The notes beneath the pieces were generated by a model. That model searched no databases. It was not told where the DNA came from and saw only the letters and a program-made list of their open reading frames with translations. From positions 1-20,073 of the forward strand of contig JAZSMZ010000031.1 of the NCBI GenBank assembly GCA_045536155.1: DNA of 20,073 nt, written 5' to 3'. Shown piece by piece: positions 1 through 7,884 of this stretch. Within the stretch, counting starts at the first letter, position 1. The number at the start of each line of letters is the position of its first letter. The stretch is from JAZQNC01 sp045536155. Lineage in GTDB: Bacteria > Bacillota > Clostridia > Oscillospirales > CAG-272. The translations under genes were made by a program, and so were the position numbers.

Positions 1-1
1 A

Positions 2-676
2 GTATCAAAGGAAATCGTGAAGTATGCTCCCGATGCTATATACGTATTGGACAGCAATCCCGTTGATAACCTTACATACGCATTCCACAAGTATTCAGGT
101 ATCCCTGAGGAGAGAATAATCGGTTCGGGTACAATTCTTGATACCTCCCGCCTGCGCGCAAGACTTTCCGAATACTACAACGTAAACCAGAAGAACGTTC
201 ACGCCTACGTTCTCGGTGAGCACGGCGACTCCTCCTTCATTCCGTGGTCGCTTGCCAACATCTCCAACGTTCCGCTTGCAGACTACGCAAGCTCGGTAAA
301 GGCGCTCCACGAGGATGCCCTCGGAATGGATTCTCCCGACATCTTCCCCAAGCTTGATTACGCCGACATCGAAAACTACGTAAGAAAATCGGGCGCACGC
401 GTTATCGCGCGCAAGGGCGCTACCTTCTATGCAGTTGCCATCTCGGTATGCCACATCTGCAAGTGCCTCTTTTCGGGCATCGACACCACCCTCACCGTTT
501 CGACAATGGTCAACGGCGAATACGGCATCAATGACGTATGCCTCAGCTTGCTCAACGTAGTTGGCGACGAGGGTGCACACTCCAAGGTCCTTCTCCCTCT
601 CACCGACACAGAGATCGCTCAGCTCCGCCACAGCGCAGAAAGCCTCCGCGCGGTTATCGACAACATCGAAATATAA
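2..676 (+). CDS. ldh: L-lactate dehydrogenase, 3' part (5' end outside window)
   Basis: The reading frame is open to the window edge, so about 224 C-terminal residues of a family that is usually about 315 long are visible; the NAD-binding GxGxxG region and the substrate-specificity loop are missing. It reduces pyruvate to L-lactate with NADH in the cytosol. Visible signatures are SNPVDNLTY, the substrate arginine in LDTSRLR, and the catalytic histidine in GEHGDSSFIPW (about 52 codons after the GTG at 17). GEHGDS and the following FIPWS are typical of lactate rather than malate dehydrogenases. Because fumarase and fumarate reductase lie downstream, a malate dehydrogenase would make metabolic sense, but the motifs do not favour it, and the deciding residue (Gln versus Arg in the mobile loop) is outside the window. 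The GTG at 17 is an internal valine codon, not a start. The gap to the fumarase gene is 48 bases, so cotranscription is possible. Confidence 0.9.
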   Translation, partial: VSKEIVKYAPDAIYVLDSNPVDNLTYAFHKYSGIPEERIIGSGTILDTSRLRARLSEYYNVNQKNVHAYVLGEHGDSSFIPWSLANISNVPLADYASSVKALHEDALGMDSPDIFPKLDYADIENYVRKSGARVIARKGATFYAVAISVCHICKCLFSGIDTTLTVSTMVNGEYGINDVCLSLLNVVGDEGAHSKVLLPLTDTEIAQLRHSAESLRAVIDNIEI

Positions 677-724
677 AATAATTTAAAATAATATACAATA
701 TCAACACGAAAGGTGACAAACATC

Positions 725-2101
725 ATGGAATTCCGTTTAGAACACGATTCGATGGGCGAGGTCAAGGTTCCCGCCGACCGCTACTGGGCCGCTCAGACTC
801 AGCGCAGCCACGAAAACTTTGAAATTGGCGTAAATATCGAAACAATGCCCCGTGAGATCACTCACTCCTTCGGCATTCTCAAAAAGGCCGCAGCATTTGC
901 AAACCACGAGCTCAAGAGCGAAAAGATGACCGCTGAAAAGCTCGCCGCCATCTCCAAGGCGTGCGACGAGGTTATCTCGGGCGTGCTCGATGACCACTTC
1001 CCTCTCGTTGTATGGCAGACCGGTTCGGGCACACAGTCCAACATGAACGCAAACGAAGTTATTGCCAACCGCGGCAACGAGATCGCAGGTGCAAAGCTTC
1101 TCCATCCCAATGACGACATCAACATGAGCCAGTCGTCCAACGACACCTTCCCCACCGCGGTGCACATCAGTGCCGTTATCGCTATCGAGGATAAGCTCAT
1201 TCCCGCTATCGAAACTCTCATCGACACCTTCAAGCGCCTTGAAAAGGAAAACGAAGGCATCGTAAAATCGGGCAGAACACATCTTCAGGATGCAACCCCC
1301 ATCACCTTCTCGCAGGAGATCAGCGGATGGCGTTCCTCGCTTGAGCGCGACGTTGAGCTTCTCAAGATCGGCGTAAAGCCCCTTTACGAGCTTGCACTCG
1401 GCGGTACCGCCGTCGGAACAGGACTCAACGCCCCCAAGGGCTTTGACACCCTCGTTGCAAAGAAGGTATCCGAGCTTACCGGCAAGAACTTCATCACCGC
1501 AGAAAACAAGTTCCATGCACTCACCTCCAAAGACGAGCTTGTCTTTGCACACGGTGCAATCAAGGCAACCGCCGCTGATATGATGAAGATCGCAAACGAC
1601 GTACGTTGGCTGGCATCCGGTCCCCGCGACGGTCTTGGCGAGATCTTCATTCCCGAAAACGAGCCCGGCTCCTCCATCATGCCCGGCAAGGTAAATCCCA
1701 CCCAGTGCGAGGCAGTTACAATGGTAGCCGTTCAGGTCATGGGCAACGACGTTGCAGTAGCCATGGCAGCAAGCCAGGGCAACTTCGAGCTTAACGTATT
1801 CATGCCCGTCTGCATCTACAATTTCCTCCAGTCCGCACGTCTGCTTGCAGAGGCAATCCTCTCCTTCAACAAGAACTGCGCTGTCGGAATCAAGGCTAAC
1901 CGCGAAAAGATGCACCACAACCTGCACAACTCGCTCATGCTCGTTACCGCGCTCAATCCTTACATCGGATACGAGAATGCCGCAAAGACCGCAAAGAAGG
2001 CATTCAAGGACAACATCTCACTTAAAGAGGCCTGCGTTGAGCTCGGCTTCCTTACCGCAGAAAAATTCGACGAGGTATTCCATCCCGAGCAGATGGTCTA
2101 A
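725..2101 (+). CDS. fumC: Class II fumarate hydratase (fumarase C)
   Basis: This enzyme interconverts L-malate and fumarate without an iron-sulfur cluster, in the cytosol. The 458-residue protein is full length for the aspartase/fumarase superfamily. It shows TGSGTQSNMNANEV (residues 99-112), HPNDDINMSQSSNDTFPT (127-144), GRTHLQDATP with the conserved catalytic-site histidine at 186, and the signature loop GSSIMPGKVNPTQCE (315-329) carrying the catalytic serine. Residues HPND and SSND are those of fumarases; aspartase cannot be formally excluded but is less likely. The ATG at 725 is preferred over the in-frame GTG at 713, because that GTG lies inside the ribosome site (AAAGGTG, 9 bases upstream of the ATG). 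In context it supplies fumarate to the reductase encoded about 7 kb downstream on the same strand. Confidence 0.95.
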   Translation: MEFRLEHDSMGEVKVPADRYWAAQTQRSHENFEIGVNIETMPREITHSFGILKKAAAFANHELKSEKMTAEKLAAISKACDEVISGVLDDHFPLVVWQTGSGTQSNMNANEVIANRGNEIAGAKLLHPNDDINMSQSSNDTFPTAVHISAVIAIEDKLIPAIETLIDTFKRLEKENEGIVKSGRTHLQDATPITFSQEISGWRSSLERDVELLKIGVKPLYELALGGTAVGTGLNAPKGFDTLVAKKVSELTGKNFITAENKFHALTSKDELVFAHGAIKATAADMMKIANDVRWLASGPRDGLGEIFIPENEPGSSIMPGKVNPTQCEAVTMVAVQVMGNDVAVAMAASQGNFELNVFMPVCIYNFLQSARLLAEAILSFNKNCAVGIKANREKMHHNLHNSLMLVTALNPYIGYENAAKTAKKAFKDNISLKEACVELGFLTAEKFDEVFHPEQMV

Positions 2102-2102
2102 A

Positions 2103-2188
2103 ATCCAAAAGCGAGCTTTTGGATCGTGATTTGTGGGTCTCGCCGCCGTCGAGGCGCCGATCTTGCTTCGCAAAAACCACCCACAAAT
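2103..2188. repeat. Extragenic palindromic element between fumC and hdrB
   Basis: Two inverted repeats sit side by side. The first is a 10-base perfect palindrome arm pair (ATCCAAAAGC at 2103-2112 and GCTTTTGGAT at 2115-2124). The second pairs ATTTGTGGGT (2129-2138) with ACCCACAAAT (2179-2188) around a 40-base GC-rich loop that also contains CGCC and GGCG arms. Neither is followed by a T tract, so they do not look like standard terminators. The composition and paired structure resemble dispersed REP/MITE-type elements or a processing/attenuation site ahead of the hdr operon. The remaining gap (2189-2280) is A/T rich and ends in the hdrB ribosome site; no clear promoter was identified there. 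Confidence 0.6.
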
Positions 2189-2280
2189 GCACAAAGGACA
2201 TCAAAAAATCGAACAATAAATTTTCAAACCGTGTTTTGTGACTTTTTAGCTCCAATTTCACAAGAAAGGTACAGTAAAAC

Positions 2281-3063
2281 ATGAAAATAAGTTACTTCCC
2301 CGGCTGTACGCTGAAAACAAAGGCAAAAGAGCTTGACATTTACACAAGAAAATGCGCTCTTGCCCTCGGCGTCGAGCTTGAAGAAATTGAAAATTGGCAG
2401 TGCTGCGGCGGAGTGTTCTCCATGGCCAAGGACGAGATCGCATCCAAGCTTTCCTGTGTCCGCGCCCTTTCCTATGCCAAAGAGCACGGCGGCAAGATCG
2501 TCTCGGTCTGCTCCGCCTGCCACAACGTATTAAAGCAGACAAACCATGCAATGAAGACCGATGCCGATTTTGCATTGCGTGCAAACAACTACATTGCAGA
2601 AGCTCCCTACAACGGTGAGACCGAAGTCCTCCACTTTTTGGAGCTGCTCCGCGACACGATCGGCTGGGACAACGTCAAGGCCGCTGTAAAAAATCCTCTT
2701 ACCGGCAAAAAGATCGGCGCATACTACGGATGCCTCCTCCTTCGTCCCTCAAAGACGATGGCAATGGACGATCCGGAAAATCCGCAGATCATCGAGGATT
2801 TCATCCGTGCAATCGGTGCAGATCCCGTTATCTACTCCTACCGCAACGAATGCTGCGGCGGATACGTAACTCTTGAGGATCCCGCTCTTTCCGAAAAGAA
2901 GAGCAACAAGGTGCTCGACAGCGCATCGAATGCAGGTGCCGACCTTCTCGTCACCGCCTGCCCGCTCTGCCGTTACAACCTCGAAAAGAACGGTGACGGC
3001 AAAATGCCCGTAGTCTACTTCACCGAGCTTTTGGCAGAAGCTCTCGGCTTAAAGGAGGACTGA
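2281..3063 (+). CDS. hdrB: Heterodisulfide reductase-type subunit B (HdrB, two CCG domains)
   Basis: HdrB carries the noncubane [4Fe-4S] clusters that reduce a disulfide in methanogens; in bacteria without CoM/CoB its partner is generally unknown. The 260-residue protein has two complete CCG motifs: Cys9, Cys41-Cys42, Cys77 and Cys80; then Cys151, Cys191-Cys192, Cys227 and Cys230 (ACPLC). All ligands are present, so it is not degenerate. The start ATG follows AGAAAGG at a normal distance. It is the first gene of a ten-gene run with hdrC one base after its stop codon. Its likely job here is to take the high-potential electron branch from HdrA via HdrC and hand it on, either to the FrdBA proteins encoded downstream or to an unidentified disulfide. 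The family call is firm; the acceptor is inference. Confidence 0.93.
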   Translation: MKISYFPGCTLKTKAKELDIYTRKCALALGVELEEIENWQCCGGVFSMAKDEIASKLSCVRALSYAKEHGGKIVSVCSACHNVLKQTNHAMKTDADFALRANNYIAEAPYNGETEVLHFLELLRDTIGWDNVKAAVKNPLTGKKIGAYYGCLLLRPSKTMAMDDPENPQIIEDFIRAIGADPVIYSYRNECCGGYVTLEDPALSEKKSNKVLDSASNAGADLLVTACPLCRYNLEKNGDGKMPVVYFTELLAEALGLKED

Positions 3064-3064
3064 A

Positions 3065-3457
3065 ATGAATAAGAAAACCGAATTATTGAAGGAGCAGATC
3101 GTCCGCATGAGCGGTGTCAACACCCGCAAGTGCATGAAGTGCGGCAAGTGCTCGGGAACCTGCCCCTCCTACGACGAGATGGAATATCATCCTCATCAGT
3201 TCGTATACATGGTCGAAAACGGCGATATAGAAGAGTTGATGAATTCCAAATCGATATACAAATGCCTTTCCTGCTTTGCCTGCGTGGACAGATGTCCCCG
3301 CTCGGTTGAGCCCGCAAAGCTGGTTGAGGCAGTAAGATTAGCAGTAATACGTCAGCAGGGTGCAAATCATCTGAAATCGGATGACATTCCCGCTCTGCTC
3401 GACGAAGAGATGCCTCAGCAGGCAATCGTCAGCGCATTGCGCAAATACAGTAAGTAA
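3065..3457 (+). CDS. hdrC: Heterodisulfide reductase-type subunit C (HdrC, two [4Fe-4S] clusters)
   Basis: This small cytosolic ferredoxin-like protein (130 residues) relays electrons between HdrA and HdrB. It contains two classical cubane motifs, CMKCGKCSGTCP near residue 23 and CLSCFACVDRCP near residue 67, each CxxCxxCxxxCP. Length and spacing match HdrC of FlxABCD-HdrABC and methanogen complexes. AAAGGAGG lies just upstream of the ATG and overlaps the end of hdrB, which indicates translational coupling. There is no membrane anchor, unlike HdrDE or Qmo systems. Confidence 0.93.
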   Translation: MNKKTELLKEQIVRMSGVNTRKCMKCGKCSGTCPSYDEMEYHPHQFVYMVENGDIEELMNSKSIYKCLSCFACVDRCPRSVEPAKLVEAVRLAVIRQQGANHLKSDDIPALLDEEMPQQAIVSALRKYSK

Positions 3458-3472
3458 GGAGGAAAGGTGAAT

Positions 3473-5464
3473 ATGCAGAGAATAGGAGTATTCGTCTGTT
3501 GGTGCGGAAGCAACATCGCTCAGACAGTTGACGTTGAAGCCGTAGCCGAAGCCCTGAAAAACGAACCGGGCGTCGTCTTATCCACCAACTATCAGTATAT
3601 GTGCTCTCAGGCCGGTCAGGATATGATCAAGGAGGCCATCCGCGAGCACAGCCTCACAGGTATCGTAGTCTGCTCCTGCTCGCCCCGTATGCACGAGGCA
3701 ACCTTCCGCAAGACCGCGGCAGCAGCAGGACTTAACCCCTACATGGTTGAGATCGCGAACATCCGCGAGCAGTGCTCATGGGTACATAAAGACAAAATGA
3801 CAGGCACAGAAAAGGCTATCATCCTCGGACGTGCCGCAATCGCAAAGGTATCGCTCAACGCTCCTTTGACCCCCGGTGAAAGCCCCGTTACCAAGCGTGC
3901 GCTTGTAATCGGCGGCGGTATTGCCGGTATTCAGACCGCGCTCGATATTGCCGATGCGGGATTTGAAGTTGACATCGTTGAAAAAGAGCCTACCATCGGC
4001 GGTAAGATGGCGCAGATCGACAAAACCTTCCCCACTCTTGACTGTGCTGCTTGTATCCTTACACCTAAGATGGTTGATGCCGCACAGAACGAAAAGATCC
4101 GCATCTTCTCGTACAGCGAAGTCGAAAAGGTTTCGGGATTTGTTGGAAACTTCAACGTTACCATCAAGAGAAAAGCAAGATACGTAAAAGAAGACATTTG
4201 TACCGGCTGCGGACTTTGCACCGAAAAATGTCCTCAGAAAAAAGTTCCCAATGCCTTTAATCTGGGCATGGACAACCGCCGCGCGATCTACATCCCCTTC
4301 GCTCAGGCTGTTCCGAAGGTTGCCACCATCGATCCCGACTACTGCACCATGCTCAAGAGCGGCAAGTGCGGAGTCTGCTCCAAGGTGTGCACCGCAGGCG
4401 CTATCGACTACAACGCAAAGGACGAGTACATCGACGTACCTTACGGCGCTATCGTAGCCGCTACCGGATTTAATCCCATCTCGATGGACAAATTTGATGA
4501 GTTCGCATACAATCAGTCGAAAGACGTTATCACATCTCTCGAATTCGAGCGTCTTACCAACGCCGCAGGTCCGACAAACGGTGTGCTCCTCCGTCCCTCC
4601 GACTTAAAGCACCCCAAGACCATCGTATTCGTTCAGTGCGTCGGTTCGCGCTGCTCCGATTGCGGCAAGGGCAAGGAATATTGCTCGAAGATCTGCTGTA
4701 TGTACACAGCAAAGCATGCAATGCTCACCCGTGATAAGTATCCCGACACCGACGTTTACGTCTTCTACATCGACGTACGTACTCCCGGTAAGGCGTTCGA
4801 CGAGTTCTACCGCCGCGCCGTTGAGGAATACGGTGTTCACTACATCAAGGGTATGGTCGGCAAGGTTTCTCCCGAGGGCGACAAGCTGATGGTTCAGGCA
4901 TCAGACCTTATCGCAAACAAGCAGCTTCACATCGAAGCCGATCTTGTTGTTCTTGCTGCCGCCATCGAGCCCGACAAGTCTGCTCGTCCTTTGGCAACAA
5001 TGCTGACAGCAAGTATGGATACAAACGATTTCTTCACCGAGGCTCATCCCAAGCTTCGTCCCGTTGAAAGCCCCACCGCAGGCGTGTTCCTTTCGGGCGC
5101 ATGCCAGGGACCGAAGGACATCCCCGAAACCGTAGCTCAGGCAGGAGCCGCAGCTTCCAAGGTTATCGGTCTGCTTTCCAAAGACAAGCTCACAGGTAAC
5201 CCCTGCGTTGCAAACTCCAATCCCAACATGTGTAACGGATGCTCCTCTTGCGAAAGAGTATGTCCTTACGGTGCGATCAGCTATGAAGACAGAGAATTCA
5301 GAATGCCTGACCGCACAACAAGAATTCGCCGCATAGCAGTAGTTAACGAAGCCGTATGCCAGGGCTGCGGTGCCTGCACCGTTGCCTGCCCGTCGGGCGC
5401 TATGGACCTTCGCGGCTTTACCAGCTCACAGATCATGGCGGAGGTAGACGCAATATGCAAGTAA
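3473..5464 (+). CDS. hdrA: Heterodisulfide reductase-type subunit A (HdrA), electron-bifurcating flavoprotein
   Basis: HdrA holds the FAD that bifurcates electron pairs into a low-potential branch (ferredoxin) and a high-potential branch (HdrBC). The 663-residue protein is full length. Domains in order are an N-terminal HdrA domain (IGVFVCWCGSNIA, 4-16), an FAD-binding Rossmann motif (GGGIAG, 147-152), the HdrA cysteine patch DCAACILTPKM (190-200), cubane motifs at 243-254 and at Cys291/299/302/306, a thioredoxin-reductase-like part ending in GACQGPKDIPE (542-552), and a C-terminal two-cluster ferredoxin domain (587-598 and 629-640). No selenocysteine is needed; all cysteines are normal codons. 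The ATG at 3473 is preferred over an in-frame GTG at 3467 because GGAGG at about 3458-3462 is properly spaced only for the ATG. The 3' end overlaps mvhD by 10 bases. Confidence 0.95.
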   Translation: MQRIGVFVCWCGSNIAQTVDVEAVAEALKNEPGVVLSTNYQYMCSQAGQDMIKEAIREHSLTGIVVCSCSPRMHEATFRKTAAAAGLNPYMVEIANIREQCSWVHKDKMTGTEKAIILGRAAIAKVSLNAPLTPGESPVTKRALVIGGGIAGIQTALDIADAGFEVDIVEKEPTIGGKMAQIDKTFPTLDCAACILTPKMVDAAQNEKIRIFSYSEVEKVSGFVGNFNVTIKRKARYVKEDICTGCGLCTEKCPQKKVPNAFNLGMDNRRAIYIPFAQAVPKVATIDPDYCTMLKSGKCGVCSKVCTAGAIDYNAKDEYIDVPYGAIVAATGFNPISMDKFDEFAYNQSKDVITSLEFERLTNAAGPTNGVLLRPSDLKHPKTIVFVQCVGSRCSDCGKGKEYCSKICCMYTAKHAMLTRDKYPDTDVYVFYIDVRTPGKAFDEFYRRAVEEYGVHYIKGMVGKVSPEGDKLMVQASDLIANKQLHIEADLVVLAAAIEPDKSARPLATMLTASMDTNDFFTEAHPKLRPVESPTAGVFLSGACQGPKDIPETVAQAGAAASKVIGLLSKDKLTGNPCVANSNPNMCNGCSSCERVCPYGAISYEDREFRMPDRTTRIRRIAVVNEAVCQGCGACTVACPSGAMDLRGFTSSQIMAEVDAICK

Positions 5465-5889
5465 ATGAATTTAAACCGAAAATAGTCGCATTCTGCTGCA
5501 ACTGGTGCTGCTATGCAGGAGCGGACCTGGCCGGCGGAAGCCGTCTTGATTACCCTGCCGAGGTAAAGATCATCCGTGTTCCCTGCTCGTGCAGAGTTAA
5601 TCCCATGTTCATCCTCCGCGCATGCCAGCGCGGTTCCGACGGTGTTATAATCTGCGGCTGCCATCCCGGCGACTGCCACTACACCTCGGGCAACTACTAT
5701 ACTCGCCGCCGTATGGCACTGCTCTTTTCCATGCTCTCCTATCTCGGCATAGAAAAAGAGCGTACCCGTATCGAATGGGTATCCGCTGCCGAGGGTGCAA
5801 AATTTGCCGCCACAATGAACGATTTTGTTAAAACCGTTACCGAGCTTGGCGAAAACAAACGACTGGAGGATTTAAGATGCAAGCTTTAA
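5455..5889 (+). CDS. mvhD: MvhD/FlxD-type [2Fe-2S] electron-transfer subunit
   Basis: MvhD is the adaptor that carries electrons from an input module (hydrogenase, formate dehydrogenase or Flx) to HdrA. The 144-residue protein has the family cysteine pattern: CCNWCC (14-19), CSC (44-46), Cys57 and CGCHPGDC (67-74). The ATG at 5455 lies inside the end of hdrA, 10 bases after GGAGG, and this start gives the usual length of about 140 residues; a longer reading frame opening upstream is just hdrA sequence. It also overlaps the next gene by 13 bases. With FlxC, FlxB and FlxA following, it is best read as FlxD of an NADH-linked Flx-Hdr complex. No hydrogenase genes occur nearby. Confidence 0.92.
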   Translation: MQVNEFKPKIVAFCCNWCCYAGADLAGGSRLDYPAEVKIIRVPCSCRVNPMFILRACQRGSDGVIICGCHPGDCHYTSGNYYTRRRMALLFSMLSYLGIEKERTRIEWVSAAEGAKFAATMNDFVKTVTELGENKRLEDLRCKL

Positions 5890-6866
5890 GCCGTGACATA
5901 CTTATTGAAAAAGCAAAAGCTCTCTTTGCCGACGGTACCGTTAATCGTGCGCTCGGCTGGAAGGCGGGCGAGTTTGACTACGACCTTACTCCTGCCGTAT
6001 TCGAGAGCATCGAAGAGATGGAGGACGGTTTCGTATACAGCGATTTCTCCGCCCCCAACTTCTCGAAATATCTTGTAAAAGAAACACTTAAAGAAGGAAA
6101 GATCCTCGTCTTCTTAAAGCCCTGCGATACATATTCCTTCAATCAGCTGCTCACAGAGCATCGCTTTGATCGTGAAAAGGTATACGCCATCGGCGTCCCC
6201 TGCAACGGCATGGTTGATGTAAAGAAGATTAAAGACAAATGCGACGGCATTTCCTCTATTGAGTGTGACGGAGACGATTTTATCGTACATACCCTATACG
6301 ACGGAGATGTTAAGTTGTCCAAAGATGATGTTCTTGCCGAGCGTTGCCTCAACTGCAAGTCGAAAAAGCACGTTGCATACGACGAGCTTCTCGGCGAAGA
6401 AGGCGATGTTATCGAATCGAACCGCTTCGATGAGGTTGCAAAGCTTGAGGCGATGACACCCGATGAGCGCTTCGCGTTCTGGCAGGGTGAGCTTTCCCGC
6501 TGCATCAGATGCAATGCCTGCCGCGACGTATGTCCTGCATGCACATGCGAGCAGTGCGTATTCAACAATCCCGCCTCGGGAGTTGAAAACAAGGCGGCTG
6601 CAGACAGCTTTGAAGAAAAGATGTTCCACATCATCCGCGCATTCCACGTTGCAGGACGCTGCACCGACTGCGGCGAATGCTCACGCGTTTGCCCTCAGCA
6701 TATTCCGCTTCACCTGCTCAACCGCAAGTTTATTTCCGATATCGACGATTTCTACGGCGAATATCAGGCAGGTGCCGAAGTTGGAAGCCGTGCTCCCCTT
6801 GTAAACTACACTCTCGATGACCTTGAAGCCGGTGAGGCTGTGAATAGAGGTGACAAGAATGCGTAA
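5877..6866 (+). CDS. flxC: FlxC-like iron-sulfur protein (FrhB/AsrA-related)
   Basis: This 329-residue cytosolic iron-sulfur protein belongs to the NADH-input side of the Flx-Hdr complex. It shows KPCD (81-84) and GVPCNG (106-111), short motifs resembling the F420-hydrogenase beta subunit family, CLNCK (157-161), a cysteine-dense stretch CIRCNACRDVCPACTCEQC (209-227) that can ligate a cubane plus a further site, and a second cubane motif CTDCGECSRVCP (262-273). The start follows GGAGG inside the end of mvhD. Its position between mvhD and the AsrA-like gene gives the exact reverse of the flxABCD order described in Desulfovibrio, which is why I use the symbol; the exact flavin or cluster content and role are inference. 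The 3' end overlaps the next gene by 8 bases. Confidence 0.75.
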   Translation: MQALSRDILIEKAKALFADGTVNRALGWKAGEFDYDLTPAVFESIEEMEDGFVYSDFSAPNFSKYLVKETLKEGKILVFLKPCDTYSFNQLLTEHRFDREKVYAIGVPCNGMVDVKKIKDKCDGISSIECDGDDFIVHTLYDGDVKLSKDDVLAERCLNCKSKKHVAYDELLGEEGDVIESNRFDEVAKLEAMTPDERFAFWQGELSRCIRCNACRDVCPACTCEQCVFNNPASGVENKAAADSFEEKMFHIIRAFHVAGRCTDCGECSRVCPQHIPLHLLNRKFISDIDDFYGEYQAGAEVGSRAPLVNYTLDDLEAGEAVNRGDKNA

Positions 6867-7884
6867 AATTGCACTTTGTGATATAAACAAGATTTTTGCC
6901 GTCCTGTCCGAGTCACACAGCGTTTATCTTCCCGCAGAGGGAAAGGACGGTCAGGCACACTATACAAAATGGGCTGAAGGCGTTGAATATTCAAGCGCAC
7001 TCAACACCTCCCGTTCTGCAAAGGACTTCTTCTTTCCCCAGACCGAAAACCTCATGGATTTCAAGATCGAGGGCAAGACCATTGAAGTAATCGACACACG
7101 CGACGAAAACGAGGATTTTGTTATCTTCGGTGTCCGCGCCTGCGATGTCCGCAGCTTTGATATACTCGACCGCGTATTTTTGGCAGATCCCGTCGATTCA
7201 TACTATGCATCGCGCCGCGAGCACGGTGTCATCATGTCGGTATCCTGCACACGTCCTGCCGAGACCTGCTTTTGCGGCGCTTTCGGCATAGATGCATCCG
7301 ATCCCAACGGTGATATCGCCTGCTGGATCGAAAACGGCTCTCTCTATTTTGAGGCAAAGACCGATAAAGGCAGTGCTCTTCTTTCAAAGCTCGATGCTAT
7401 TACCGAAGAGTGTGACAGCACAGCTGTCGATGCACAGAAGGCAGTTACAAAAGAGCGCCTTGCAAAGCTTCCCTTAGCTTCTCTTACTACCGAGGGCTTT
7501 GGCGCAGGACTTACAATGGAGCATTTCGACGCTCCCGAATGGAAGTCGCTTTCCCAGAGCTGTCTGGGATGCGGAACCTGCACATTCGTCTGCCCCACCT
7601 GCCAGTGCTACGATATCCGTGATTTCAAAACTAATCAGGGTGTGCGCCGCTTCAGATGTTGGGACTCCTGCATGTACTCCGATTTCACAAAGATGGCGCA
7701 TGGCAACAGCAGAAACTCTCAGCTCGAGCGCTTCCGTCAAAGATTCATGCACAAGCTGGTCTACTATCCCACCAACAACGAGGGACTTTACAGCTGTGTA
7801 GGATGCGGACGCTGCCTTTCCAAGTGCCCCATTTCAATGAACATTGTCAAAGTTATGAAAACCATCGGAGGTAAGAAGAAATGA
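6859..7884 (+). CDS. flxB: FlxB-like 4Fe-4S dicluster protein (anaerobic sulfite reductase subunit A family)
   Basis: The 341-residue protein resembles AsrA and sulfhydrogenase beta subunits, which pass electrons from a FAD/NAD(P)H subunit onwards. Seen motifs are GVRACD (91-96), a cysteine group SCTRPAETCFC (129-139), CLGCGTCTFVCPTCQC (235-250) and CVGCGRCLSKCP (313-324). The two last are full cubane motifs. I chose the ATG at 6859 over an in-frame GTG at 6850 because AGAGGTG serves as the ribosome site for the ATG. It overlaps flxC by 8 bases and flxA by 4 bases (ATGA), indicating tight translational coupling and fixed stoichiometry. AsrC, the siroheme sulfite reductase subunit, is absent, so sulfite reduction is unlikely. 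Confidence 0.8.
   Translation: MRKIALCDINKIFAVLSESHSVYLPAEGKDGQAHYTKWAEGVEYSSALNTSRSAKDFFFPQTENLMDFKIEGKTIEVIDTRDENEDFVIFGVRACDVRSFDILDRVFLADPVDSYYASRREHGVIMSVSCTRPAETCFCGAFGIDASDPNGDIACWIENGSLYFEAKTDKGSALLSKLDAITEECDSTAVDAQKAVTKERLAKLPLASLTTEGFGAGLTMEHFDAPEWKSLSQSCLGCGTCTFVCPTCQCYDIRDFKTNQGVRRFRCWDSCMYSDFTKMAHGNSRNSQLERFRQRFMHKLVYYPTNNEGLYSCVGCGRCLSKCPISMNIVKVMKTIGGKKK

Noticed and set aside
2..676. Malate dehydrogenase for the first partial gene
   Set aside because: GEHGDS/FIPWS signatures are of the lactate dehydrogenase type; context alone was not enough, although the specificity loop is not visible.
713..727. Upstream GTG start for fumC (and similar GTG starts at 3467 for hdrA and 6850 for flxB)
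   Set aside because: Each GTG is part of or too close to the ribosome site that serves the downstream ATG.
737..1927. 396-codon open frame on the minus strand opposite fumC
   Set aside because: Shadow of fumarase; arises from the codon bias of the plus-strand gene.
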